The position numbers were made by a program, and so were the translations under genes. From Aliihoeflea sp023389195 (lineage in GTDB: Bacteria > Pseudomonadota > Alphaproteobacteria > Rhizobiales > Rhizobiaceae), in contig JAEWET010000042.1 in NCBI GenBank assembly GCA_023389195.1, positions 62,001-126,000 of the forward strand: a stretch of 64,000 nt of DNA, read 5' to 3'. Numbering within the stretch: position 1 is the stretch's first letter; each line of letters opens with the position of its first letter. The notes beneath the pieces are model-generated. The model saw only the letters and a list, made by a program, of their open reading frames with translations, ran no database searches and was not told where the DNA came from. This document shows, one piece after another, positions 34,065 to 43,200 of this stretch.

Positions 34065-35014
34065 ACGACCTCGCCATCATCGTCGTCAACTACAACGCCC
34101 TCGACCTGACGATCGACTGCATCGCCTCGCTCGTCGCCGACCCCGCTTTGCCGGCCCTGACCCGGATCGTCGTGGCCGACAACGCATCACCCGCAGGCGA
34201 TGCGGCACGCCTGCGCGAGGCGATCTCCGAACGCGGATGGGGCGAGCGGGTGACGCTGGTCGCGCATACCCGCAACGGCGGGTTTGCGTTCGGCAACAAC
34301 CGGGCGATCGCGGCAGCCGACGCGCAGTTCGGTCCCTCGCGGCTCTATCTGCTCTTGAACCCGGACACCTGGGTCCGGCCCGGAGCCGTGGCAAAGCTCG
34401 CGGCCTTCCTCGATGCCCATCCCGAAGCCGGCATCGCGGGATCGCGTCTGGAAGACCCGGACGGCACGCCGCAGGCCTGCGCGTTTCGATTTCCGGGCGC
34501 TGCCAGCGAACTCGAATCGTCGATCTGCATCGGCCTCGTCACGCGGCTGCTCGAACGGTGGCGCGTCGCTCCTCGCATGCCGGACCACCCCTCGGAAGTC
34601 GACTGGGTTTCCGGCGCCAGCCTGATGGTCAAGCACGCCGTGATCGAGGAAATCGGCCTGCTCGACGAAGCCTACTTCCTTTATTACGAGGAACTCGATT
34701 TCTGCCTGCGGGCGGCGAAGGCCGGATATTCCTGCTGGCACGTGCCCGAAAGCCGCGTCGTCCATCTCGTCGGCCAGTCGACGGGCGTGACGCGGCGCGA
34801 TCCGGTTCGCGATCGCCGCCCCTCCTACTGGTTCCGGTCGCGGCGGCGTTACTTCGTCAAGCACCACGGCCGCGCCTATGCGCTGCTGGCGGACCTCGCC
34901 TGGCTTGCCGGCCAGTCCGGTTTTCGCCTGCGGCAGGTCCTCGCGCGGCGCCCTGCGCCGGAGCCGCGCCTGATGAGCGACTTCGTGAAGCACAGTTGGC
35001 TGGCGAGCGGGTAG
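34061..35014 (+). CDS. Glycosyltransferase family 2 (rhamnosyltransferase-like)
   Basis: 317 residues from the ATG at 34061 (MNDLAIIVVNYNALDLTIDC), whose ATGA overlaps the previous stop. GT-A fold: VVNYN entry, VVADNAS, LLLNPDTWVRPG (DxD-equivalent NPD), then VDWVSGASLMVKHAVIEEIG and YYEELDFCLRAAKAGYSCWH, a typical GT2 acceptor region with the ED pair. This subgroup often transfers rhamnose or other deoxy sugars. C-terminus amphipathic and basic; no clear membrane span. Confidence 0.9.
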   Translation: MNDLAIIVVNYNALDLTIDCIASLVADPALPALTRIVVADNASPAGDAARLREAISERGWGERVTLVAHTRNGGFAFGNNRAIAAADAQFGPSRLYLLLNPDTWVRPGAVAKLAAFLDAHPEAGIAGSRLEDPDGTPQACAFRFPGAASELESSICIGLVTRLLERWRVAPRMPDHPSEVDWVSGASLMVKHAVIEEIGLLDEAYFLYYEELDFCLRAAKAGYSCWHVPESRVVHLVGQSTGVTRRDPVRDRRPSYWFRSRRRYFVKHHGRAYALLADLAWLAGQSGFRLRQVLARRPAPEPRLMSDFVKHSWLASG

Positions 35015-35018
35015 AGCG

Positions 35019-36026
35019 ATGTCTGACTGCACCACGATACAGCACCCTGCCGCCATGGAGCGGATCGGCATCGTCGTGATCGGGCGCAACGAGGGCCATC
35101 GGCTCGTCGGATGCCTGGCATCGCTGCAGGGATTGATCCGCAAGACCGTCTATGTCGATTCCGGGTCCACGGATGGCAGCGTCGCGCGCGCCGAACGGAT
35201 GGGCGCGAGAGTCGTGAAGATGGAGCGCGGTGACCGGTTCTCCGCCGCCAAGGCGCGCAATCTGGGCTATCGGCAATTGATGCGCGAGGCGCCCGAAACG
35301 GCGTTCGTCCAGTTCGTCGACGGCGATTGCCTGCTCGACCCTGACTGGATCTGCGCTGCCGTCGGGTTCCTGCTGCTCAATCCCGCCGTCGCGCTCGTCT
35401 GCGGCCGCCGCCGCGAACGCCGTCCCCAGACGAGCGTCTACAATGCGATGTGCGACCGCGAGTGGGACGGCCCGCTGGGCGAGATCGAGGAATGCGGCGG
35501 CGACTTCCTGGCGCGCGTCGAAGCCTTCGACGAGGTCGGCGGGTTCGCCGCTCACCTGATCGCCGGCGAGGAGCCCGAACTTTGCGTCCGGCTAAGGGAA
35601 AATGGCTGGCGGATCTGGCGCATCGCCGCCGAGATGACCTCGCACGACGCCAACATCCTGCATTTCTCGCAATGGTGGCGGCGGACCGTCAGGGGCGGTC
35701 ACGCATTCGCGCAGATCGAGGCGATGCACCGGACGTCCGAACATGGCCTCTGGCGACGAAATGTGCGGCGCGCGCTGTTCTGGGGCGGGCTGGCCCCGGC
35801 TCTCATCCTGGCGGCGCCCTTTGCCGGGCAATGGGTCCTCGCCGGCCTCGTTGCCTATCCGCTGCAATGGGCGCGTCTGGTGCTTCGCGAACGAAACTAT
35901 ACGCGCGAGGGCCTGGCCCGCGCCGGCCTGCTCGTCGTCGGCAAGCTCGCCGAGCTTCAGGGCATCGCGATGTTCTATTCCAGCCGCCTGCGACGACGCG
36001 ATACCGCGCTCATCGAATACAAATAG
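35019..36026 (+). CDS. Glycosyltransferase family 2
   Basis: 335 residues. The core begins IGIVVIGRNEGHRLVGCLAS, so an internal ATG at 35055 is an alternative start. It has VDSGSTDGS and the metal motif FVDGDCLLDPDW, and then GGFAAHLIAGEEPELCVRLRENGW as acceptor region. The C-terminal part has hydrophobic segments at about 255-290 (ALFWGGLAPALILAAPFAGQWVLAGLVAY), so it is probably anchored in the inner membrane. Last gene of the plus-strand run; it converges with the WecG-like gene 10 bp away. Confidence 0.88.
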   Translation: MSDCTTIQHPAAMERIGIVVIGRNEGHRLVGCLASLQGLIRKTVYVDSGSTDGSVARAERMGARVVKMERGDRFSAAKARNLGYRQLMREAPETAFVQFVDGDCLLDPDWICAAVGFLLLNPAVALVCGRRRERRPQTSVYNAMCDREWDGPLGEIEECGGDFLARVEAFDEVGGFAAHLIAGEEPELCVRLRENGWRIWRIAAEMTSHDANILHFSQWWRRTVRGGHAFAQIEAMHRTSEHGLWRRNVRRALFWGGLAPALILAAPFAGQWVLAGLVAYPLQWARLVLRERNYTREGLARAGLLVVGKLAELQGIAMFYSSRLRRRDTALIEYK

Positions 36027-36036
36027 CGGGCGAACG

Positions 36037-36825
36037 CTAGGCGCGTTGCATGATGCTGCGGCGGATGTCGGTGAGAACGAGCCCTGCCAGCGGAACGACG
36101 GCCAGGACATAGCGCCGCCACAGACGGCGCGGTTCGCTGACCAGCCGGTGCAGCCATTCGAGCCCGAGACCGCGCATCCATTGCGGCGCGCGTTGCTTCA
36201 GACCGAGTATGAATTCGAGCGACGCTCCGACGCAAAGCGCCGTGCCCGTCGCGCCGGGCCGCCTTGACCAGGCATGGGCGATGATTTCGGATTGCGGCGC
36301 GCCGATCGCGATGAAGGCGAAGCGCGATTGCTGCGCGGCAAGGAAATCCACGCAGGCCTCGAGCGCGTCACGATTGGCCGCGATCCCGGCCGGAGGCACG
36401 TGGATGCGAAACCGCAGATCGGGATAGCGGTTCGCCATCCCCTTGGCGATTTCCTCGCTGCCCGCGACAAGCGCGACCTCGTCGCCGGGACGCAGGACCG
36501 ATCCAAACATCCGCGCCGTCAGGTCGGACCCCGTGACGTGGCCGAAATCGCCGCGCAGATAGCGCGACATCGCCCAGATGGGCTTGCTGTCGCAAAGGCA
36601 AAGCCAGGCATCGTCGTAGATGAAGGCGAGCTTCCTTTCCCGCGACAGCTTCACGACATGGTCGACATTGGGCGTGACCACATAGCGCAAAGGCTGGTCG
36701 GATCGCCGGGCGGACATCGTGGCGAGCACGTCCACGAAGGTCAACCGATCGAAGGGCATGCCGAGAAACTCCGACCGCGTCGGCGGTGGCCGAAGCACAT
36801 CGTGCGGCAAATCCGTCACCGTCAT
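36037..36825 (-). CDS. WecG/TagA/CpsF-family glycosyltransferase
   Basis: 262 residues from the ATG at 36825 (MTVTDLPHDVLRPPPTRSE), preferred over an upstream TTG because GAGGGA precedes it. Family features: VTPNVDHVV with the catalytic region, then AFIYDDAWLCLCDSKPIWAMSRYL, the GSDL segment and GAPQSEIIAHAWSRR, and a C-terminal segment (GLEWLHRLVSEPRRLWRR) that ends in a basic amphipathic tail for membrane attachment. WecG/TagA enzymes add the second sugar (often ManNAc or a uronic-type sugar) to undecaprenyl-linked acceptors. Donor here unknown. A CTAG site lies upstream at 36901. Confidence 0.88.
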   Translation of the reverse strand: MTVTDLPHDVLRPPPTRSEFLGMPFDRLTFVDVLATMSARRSDQPLRYVVTPNVDHVVKLSRERKLAFIYDDAWLCLCDSKPIWAMSRYLRGDFGHVTGSDLTARMFGSVLRPGDEVALVAGSEEIAKGMANRYPDLRFRIHVPPAGIAANRDALEACVDFLAAQQSRFAFIAIGAPQSEIIAHAWSRRPGATGTALCVGASLEFILGLKQRAPQWMRGLGLEWLHRLVSEPRRLWRRYVLAVVPLAGLVLTDIRRSIMQRA

Positions 36826-36900
36826 GGCGATCCCTCGAAACAAACCTAGTCGTTTCCAAGTATCGCCGCTCGCTGCAAAGCTTCGTAAGCTGACAATTTG

Positions 36901-36915
36901 TTCTAGATATCGATC
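36901..36915. promoter_or_regulatory. CTAG-centred site TTCTAGATATCGATC
   Basis: Located about 75 bp upstream of the WecG-like start at 36825, in an AT-rich gap. It shares TTCTA with the sites at 22026, 31559 and 38026. Its reverse complement contains ATCGATATC, which also occurs at 38026-38060. Candidate member of the same regulatory set. Confidence 0.35.
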
Positions 36916-36951
36916 AAAACCCCTATTGCCCCGAAGGCGCGGCCGATCTTC

Positions 36952-37806
36952 TTAGCGGCCCCGCTCCCAACGGGGCCTGCCTGCGCCGACGGGAACGCGA
37001 ACGGCCAGCGAGACGGCGGCATAGACGAGGAAGCCCACAGGATCGCGCATCGCGAGCCGCGCAAGCCTACCCGCCCCGAGCGCCGATTTCTTCTCATTGG
37101 CAAGCAGCGCGGGGTAGAGCCGTGCAACTTCCTCCACGCCGCGATCCTGCCGCCGCCTGACACGAACGAGATTGCGAAATCCCTCGACCATCGGCCAGAC
37201 ATAGGCTTCGGGCAGCTCCACGCGGCGCTCCGGTGAAAAATGCAGACGAACGAACGTATCGTCGGAAATGATGTCCGGGAAACGGCCCCACAATGCGCGT
37301 CCGGCCGCGTTGACGGCGAACATCCCGCATCCTGGCGCACCATCGGCGACGAAGGGAAGCTGCGTCCAGAAACGCGCATAGCGGCGCGTGACGAGGCTCG
37401 ATGGCCTGGCGACGACCAATGCCCCGCACGCATAGACGGGGTCCGGCCGGTCGAGCGCATCGGCAACAGCCTCGATCAGTCCGGGACTGACGACGACATC
37501 GGCGTCGAGATAGATGCGGTTTGCATGGGCTGCATGGTCGTCGCCGACATTGAGAGCGTTCAGCTTGCCGCCCTGCGCGACGTCGATGACGGCGAAAGAC
37601 CAGCCTCTGGTCTTGGCCCGATCGGCAAAGCGTTGCGCAGCGGCGACCGTGTCGTCCCGGCAACCGTTCGCGACGACGATGATTTCGACGGGGCGTGGCG
37701 TGTGCACAGAATCGAGCAACGAACCGAGAAGGCCGCCGATCACGGCCGCTTCGTTGCTGGCCGGAACGATGACGCTCAATCCGTGCGAGGCGTCGCGATG
37801 GTCCAT
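36952..37806 (-). CDS. Glycosyltransferase family 2
   Basis: 284 residues from the ATG at 37806 (MDHRDASHGLSVIVPASNEA). A start at 37920 would add 38 residues with no family similarity. GT-A features: SVIVPASNEAAVIGGLLGSL, IIVVANGCRDDT, GKLNALNVGDDHA and the metal site IYLDADVVV, then a segment SDDTFVRLHFSPERRVELPE. It has a moderately hydrophobic region near the end (DPVGFLVYAAVSLAVRVPVG), suggesting membrane association. Diverges from the sugar-phosphate transferase gene at 38150. Confidence 0.88.
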   Translation of the reverse strand: MDHRDASHGLSVIVPASNEAAVIGGLLGSLLDSVHTPRPVEIIVVANGCRDDTVAAAQRFADRAKTRGWSFAVIDVAQGGKLNALNVGDDHAAHANRIYLDADVVVSPGLIEAVADALDRPDPVYACGALVVARPSSLVTRRYARFWTQLPFVADGAPGCGMFAVNAAGRALWGRFPDIISDDTFVRLHFSPERRVELPEAYVWPMVEGFRNLVRVRRRQDRGVEEVARLYPALLANEKKSALGAGRLARLAMRDPVGFLVYAAVSLAVRVPVGAGRPRWERGR

Positions 37807-38025
37807 CCCAATCACTTCACATTGCCCATGCGGACTGCCCATCGATCCGGATGGCAGAAGGGACCCCGCTTGCCCCGCCTGCCGGTTCTCCACCTCGCCG
37901 CCCGCCTGAAGTAGAGTCACGCTCTTGATTTCGAGATGGCGCCTTTGGTGGCGCCGGTGAAGTTTTCGGCACGATGCACGATTTCACGACAGGCGCCAAC
38001 GCTTTACGCATTCAGCAACGCCGGG

Positions 38026-38060
38026 TTCTAATTCTATCGATATCCCCCACTAGACCGATT
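38026..38060. promoter_or_regulatory. CTAG-centred motif, second copy of the 31559 pattern
   Basis: Begins TTCTAATTCTATCGATATC and ends CTAGACCGATT. The first block matches 11 of 12 bases of the site at 31559 and the last 11 bases are identical to 31571-31581, but here the two blocks are 12 bp further apart. It sits about 100 bp upstream of the sugar-phosphate transferase start and in front of the divergent glycosyltransferase. Candidate shared operator or promoter element. Confidence 0.45.
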
Positions 38061-38149
38061 TTCTCGGTTACGCGCGAAGAAAATACAATGAAAAATCGGT
38101 TAAGTTAACTTTATGGATCGCGTAAGCGTTGCAGTCGGAGTTGGAAGCG

Positions 38150-39589
38150 ATGGACAATCACTATGCTGCCTACTCCAATCGGGCAGCGATAGGGGACAAG
38201 GCCTCCGACGAGGCCGGTCGGCCCGATCTGGGCATGATCGTCTATTTCGCAGCGGCTCTGGACGTCGTGATCATCGTCCTCACCGCCGAGGCCTGCTCTC
38301 TCATCTACAGCCAGCTCTACGAATTCGAACGCGCCGACATTTTGTCCAAGCATCTCGGCGCCGGCATCCTGCTGGCCGCCACCTTCGTCACGCTCTTTGC
38401 CTCGAAGGGAGCCTATCGCCCGAACGAGCTGATGCGGGTTCACAAGCAGGTCCTGCGGATCGCACTCTACGGATTGATCTCCCTTGGGTTTCTCGCGCTG
38501 TTGAGTTTCCTCTTCAAGATCGGCGACCAGTTCTCGCGTGGCACGACGCTGCTGTTCGTGGTCGTGTGCCCGCTCTTCATCGTGCTCTCCCGCGTGTTCT
38601 GGGCGCAGTGGATTCCCAAGGCCACGGCGCGCGGCGTGCTGCGCGCCCGCCGCATCGTGCTCATCTGCGCGGCGGACTATCCGAGCGCACGCCTGCGCGA
38701 ACAGATCGCCGACAGCGGCGTCATCCTCACCAACGTCCTGACGCTGCCAAAGAGCCAGTCGGTCGGCCAGTGGATGGAAGTGATCAACACCAGGATCGCG
38801 CGCAGCGCCGACGAGGTTCTCGTCGCGTGGGAGAGTGCCGACCTGTCGTCGATCCGCGATCTTCTGGGCGAATTGCGGATGATGCCGATGCCGGTGAAAG
38901 TCGCGCTCGATCCGATGATCGCGGACATGATCCGCCATCCGGCGACACGGATCGGCCGTCTCGCGGCGGTGGAAGTCCAGCACGCGCCCTTGTCCGCGAC
39001 CGAAAATGTCCTGAAGCGCAGTTTCGACGTCGTCTTCGCGATCTGCGCGTTGGTCACGCTGTTCCCGATCTTCATCATCACCGCAATCGCGATCAAGCTG
39101 GACAGCGCCGGGCCCGTCTTCTTCATCCAGCGCCGTCGCGGCTGCAACGACGCCACCTTCGGCATCATCAAGTTTCGCAGCATGACCGTGCTCGAGGACG
39201 GCGAGACCGTCGTCCAGGCGACGCGCAACGACGCACGCCTGACGCGGGTCGGCGCGTTCATCCGGTCGACCAGCATCGACGAGATCCCGCAGCTCTGGAA
39301 CGTGCTTCTCGGCCAGATGTCCGTCGTCGGCCCGCGGCCGCACGCGGTCGTTCACGACGACAGCTACGATGCGCTGATCGCCCGATACGCCTTTCGCCGC
39401 AACGTGAAACCCGGCATAACCGGATGGGCGCAGATCAACGGATTTCGTGGCGAAACGCCGACGATCGACAGCATGAAGGCGCGGGTGGAGCACGATCTGT
39501 GGTACATCCACAACTGGTCGCTCTGGCTCGACATCAAGATCGTCGCGCTGACGCTGGTCGCGCTCGCCGACCGCTCACGCGCCTACTGA
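38150..39589 (+). CDS. Initiating sugar-phosphate transferase (WcaJ/ExoY, polyprenyl glycosylphosphotransferase family)
   Basis: 479 residues from the ATG at 38150 (MDNHYAAYSNRAAIGDK), with GGAG at 38137-38140. Four or five hydrophobic helices (about 30-150) precede a CoA-binding-like domain. The catalytic bacterial sugar transferase domain begins at about 290 (VLKRSFDVVFAICALVTLFP), with GPVFFIQRRRGCNDATFGIIKFRSM, LRRVG-like LTRVGAFIRSTSIDEIPQLWNVLLGQMSVVGPRPH and VKPGITGWAQINGFRG. It transfers hexose-1-phosphate from a UDP-sugar to undecaprenyl phosphate, the first step of repeat-unit synthesis. It ends by a 7-bp overlap with the convergent PPTase gene. Confidence 0.93.
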   Translation: MDNHYAAYSNRAAIGDKASDEAGRPDLGMIVYFAAALDVVIIVLTAEACSLIYSQLYEFERADILSKHLGAGILLAATFVTLFASKGAYRPNELMRVHKQVLRIALYGLISLGFLALLSFLFKIGDQFSRGTTLLFVVVCPLFIVLSRVFWAQWIPKATARGVLRARRIVLICAADYPSARLREQIADSGVILTNVLTLPKSQSVGQWMEVINTRIARSADEVLVAWESADLSSIRDLLGELRMMPMPVKVALDPMIADMIRHPATRIGRLAAVEVQHAPLSATENVLKRSFDVVFAICALVTLFPIFIITAIAIKLDSAGPVFFIQRRRGCNDATFGIIKFRSMTVLEDGETVVQATRNDARLTRVGAFIRSTSIDEIPQLWNVLLGQMSVVGPRPHAVVHDDSYDALIARYAFRRNVKPGITGWAQINGFRGETPTIDSMKARVEHDLWYIHNWSLWLDIKIVALTLVALADRSRAY

Positions 39590-40296
39590 CGGACAGCCGG
39601 GGGGCCGCTCCGAAGCCAGGCCGAGCTGATCACGAAATCCGCCGTCGCGCGAACCCGTCCCCCGATCCGATGACCTTGCCGCAAAGGCCCGGCCTGCCGC
39701 TTCAGAGCGGCCTCGTAGGAACGGGCGTCGGGGCCGATGTCGACCTCGACATCGGTGAACTCCAGCCAGACGCCCGTCATGGGAAACTGGCACTTGAAGA
39801 CGCTTTCCTTGATGCTGAAGAGCATTTTCGCGTGCGCCCGCGCCTGCAGCCGCGACATGGCGCCCATCGCCCTCATCTCATCCGGCGTGCAGATAATGTC
39901 GAGGAGCGTCTCGTCGAGTTCGCCCGCCTGCTCGATGTCGACGCCGATCCCCGCATAAACGCGTGAGCGCAAGGCGGCAACGGCAAGGCAGATCGAGCCG
40001 CTGTGGCTGATCGAGCCGACCGTGCCTTCTGGCCAGAGCGGCTCGCGGGAAGGTCCGCTGGGAATGGCTGTCGGCGGAATGCCCAACTGGGCGAGTGCGC
40101 TGCGCGCGCAATGCCGGCCGGAAGCGAATTCGGCCCTGCGCGCCGGCGCGGCGGAAGCGATGAACAGCCGCTCGGCCGGGAAAAGACGTTCCATGTGCGC
40201 GCCGACCTGCGCGGTCGCGATCGCCACATCGACGTCGAACAATCCACCCGTCTCGAGCGCCGCCGGCCCGATGATCCTGGGCTCGCCCATGGCCAT
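39583..40296 (-). CDS. 4'-phosphopantetheinyl transferase, EntD/Sfp type
   Basis: 237 residues. Conserved segments of EntD-like PPTases are present: CARSALAQLG, REPLWPEGTVGSISHSG, GVDIEQAG with the metal-binding Asp/Glu, and FSIKESVFKC with the catalytic WxxKEA-like region. The enzyme transfers the 4'-phosphopantetheine arm of coenzyme A onto carrier-protein serines. Its start abuts the stop of the NRPS gene (40296/40297), so it is co-transcribed with it. It presumably activates the NRPS carrier and probably the PKS carrier encoded 20 kb away. The second ATG (40290) is an equally possible start. Confidence 0.92.
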   Translation of the reverse strand: MAMGEPRIIGPAALETGGLFDVDVAIATAQVGAHMERLFPAERLFIASAAPARRAEFASGRHCARSALAQLGIPPTAIPSGPSREPLWPEGTVGSISHSGSICLAVAALRSRVYAGIGVDIEQAGELDETLLDIICTPDEMRAMGAMSRLQARAHAKMLFSIKESVFKCQFPMTGVWLEFTDVEVDIGPDARSYEAALKRQAGPLRQGHRIGGRVRATADFVISSAWLRSGPPAVRQ

Positions 40297-43200
40297 TCAG
40301 ACCCGCGCGCCGACGCCCTGCTGCATCCGCGCCCGCCGCAACGCGGCCCGGTCTGCGACCGAACTCAATCTCTCGTTCGACGAATTGCGGTTGGCAAGAT
40401 GCGCGGCAAGCGCGCCGACGGTGGGAAACCGGAAGAGATCGGTGATGGTCAGTTCCGGCGCGATCGATGCCTTCAGGTCGCGGTGGACCTGAACCGCGAG
40501 CAGGGAATGGCCGCCGAGCGCGAAGAAATTATCGGCCAGCCCAACCCGCTCGACACCGAGAACCCGCGCGAACGCATCGGCGATGGCGCGCTCGCGATCG
40601 TCCTTGGGCGGGAAGTGAATCGCCTCGACGGCCGGCGCGGAGCGTTCCTCGACCTGCGGCAGCCGCCCCCGGTCGACCTTCGCATTGGGCGTCAAGGGGA
40701 AGCGCTCGAGCTCGACGAAACGCGACGGCACCATGTAGTCGGGCAGTGCCTGCGCGAGATGGGCGCGCAGGCCCGCCTGATCGACGGGGGCGGAAACACG
40801 CAGATAGCCGACGATGCGCGTGTCGCCCTCGACGGCCTGCTGCGCGACCACCACCGCCTCCGTGACGCCGGCGAAGGACTGGATGCGCGCCTCGATCTCG
40901 CCGAGTTCGATCCGGTAGCCCCTGACCTTGACCTGGTGGTCGCTGCGGCCAAGGAAGCGCAAGGTCTGGCCATCGGGCTCGAACGCCACCAGGTCGCCGG
41001 TGCGATAGAGCCGGCCGTCGCCGAACGGGTTCGCGATGAACCGCTCGGCCGTCAGGTCGGGACGACCGAGATAGCCCCGCGCGACGCCGTCGCCGCCGAT
41101 ATGCAGCTCGCCCGCCATGCCGGCCGGAACCGGATGGCCGAGCGCATCGAGGACGTAGAATTGCGTGTTGGCGATCGGCCTGCCGATGGGCACGACGCCC
41201 TCCGTCGGCTCCGCCGCCACGGTGGACGACCAGATGGTCGTCTCCGTCGGACCATACATGTTCTCGATCGTGGCGCCGGTCGCCGACTTGAGTTCGGCCA
41301 GCAACGACCCCGGAAGAGGCTCGCCGCCGATCATCAGATGCGCGATGTTTCCCATGGCGCGTCGATTGTCCGCATCCGCCAGGAACATCCGCGCCATCGA
41401 CGGCGTGCATTGCAGATGGGTGACCCCATGCAGCTCCACCTCATGCGCAAAACCGCTTCCAAGCGCCGTCTCCCCGACGCCGTCACGGCAGGCTGCGACG
41501 AGCCCGGCGAGCGGGCGCAGACCCGCCAGCACGATGTTCGTCTCGACGCCGAAATCGATCAGGCAGGCGACTTCGTCGACGCCGATCGCCGCAAGCTGCG
41601 CGACGCGCGCCTGGCAGTCCTCGATCGTGCCGAACAGGCCGCTGTCGTCGAAATAGCGAAGAAAGGCGAATTCGAGGATGGCGTCCATTTCCTCTTCGGC
41701 GAGGTCGCGGAGGTCGATATCCATCGCGTTGGCCGCGCCCGCCGGCTTCTTGAAGGCGGGAAACGCCCAGGCATATTGCTTGATCAGCGCCGCCGCGCTG
41801 CGCAGATAGTTCTTCATCGGCTCGCGCGCACGCTCGCGAACCTCCTCGCGGTCCTCGCCGACGAGCGTGTGCAGCATGAGCGTGACCTTGTGCGCCGCCG
41901 GATCGCGACCGGCCTGCGTCAGCGTCGCGCGGTAGATGGCGATCTTCTCCGCGAGTTCGTCGATCGACTGGCCGAGCAGATGCGTCAGAACATTTGCGCC
42001 GAGTTCGGCCGCTTCGCGGTAGCTCGCCGGATTGCCGGCCGTCGTCAGCCAGACCGGAAGCTCCGCCTGCATGGGACGCGGCTGCGTGACGACGGAGACC
42101 GATTTCTCGCCCAGCGGGAAATCGACGGCGTCGCCGCGCCACAGGCGCCGGACGGTCTCGATGTCCCGCAGCAAAGCGTTCTTGTTGCCCGGCGGTGCGT
42201 TTTCCGGGCGCAGCACGAAGTCCTCCGGCATCCAGCCTGACGCGAAGGCCAGCGCGACCCGCCCATTCGACAGATTGTCGACGACCGCCCACTCTTCGGC
42301 GATGCGGATGGGATGGTGCAGCGGCAGAACGCAGCTTCCGGCGCGGATTTCGAGATTGGAGGTGACCGCCGCCACGGCAGCTCCGGTCACGGCCGGATTG
42401 GGATAAGGCCCTCCGAACGCGTGAAAATGGCGCTCCGGCGTCCAGATCGACTGGAAGCCGTGCGCGTCCGCGAATTTGGCGCCTTCGAGCAGAAGGCGAT
42501 ATTTCGCCGGGCCGACGCCATCGTCATTGCCCCAGTAGAACAGCCCGAAATCCATCGGCCGAGCGCCGGGCGTCGACCGCGGTGCAGGGGAAGCCGCCAT
42601 GCGGTGCGCGCGGTGGATCTCGCTGGCATGGATCACCACCTTGAACCCGCGCGACAGGGTCCAGAACAGCTCGAGCACCGAAATGTCGAAGGAGAGGCTG
42701 GTCACAGCCAGCCAGACGGGCTGCTCGCCGGCGGGAATCGGGATGCGATCGTCCATTCCGGCGAAGAAATTGACGACGTTGCGATGCTCGATCATCACCC
42801 CCTTGGGACGACCCGTCGAACCGGACGTGTAGATGATATAGGCGAGATTGTCGGCGCTGACGGGGGCGCGCGCCGGCATCGACCTTCCGCCGGCGACAAG
42901 CTCGGCGATGTCGAGCGAAAGGACGCCGGGTGACGTCGCGACGGGCGCAAGCACGCGCTCGGTGAGCACGATCTTCGCACCGCTGTCCGCGACCATGAGC
43001 GACAGCCGGTCCTCGGGGAAGTCGGGGTCGAGCGGAACATAGGCGCCGCCGGCCTTCAGGATCGCCAGCGCCCCGATGACGAGTTCGATCGATCGCCGGA
43101 CGTGGAGGCCGACGGGAATGTCAGCCCCGACGCCGCGATCGACGAGCGCCGCCGCCACGCTGTCGGCCGCGCGGTCGAGCTGGGCATAGGTGACCGAGCG

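Noticed and set aside
40003..42240. 745-codon plus-strand frame
   Set aside because: Antisense to the NRPS carrier, adenylation and monooxygenase parts, where conserved motifs are clear.
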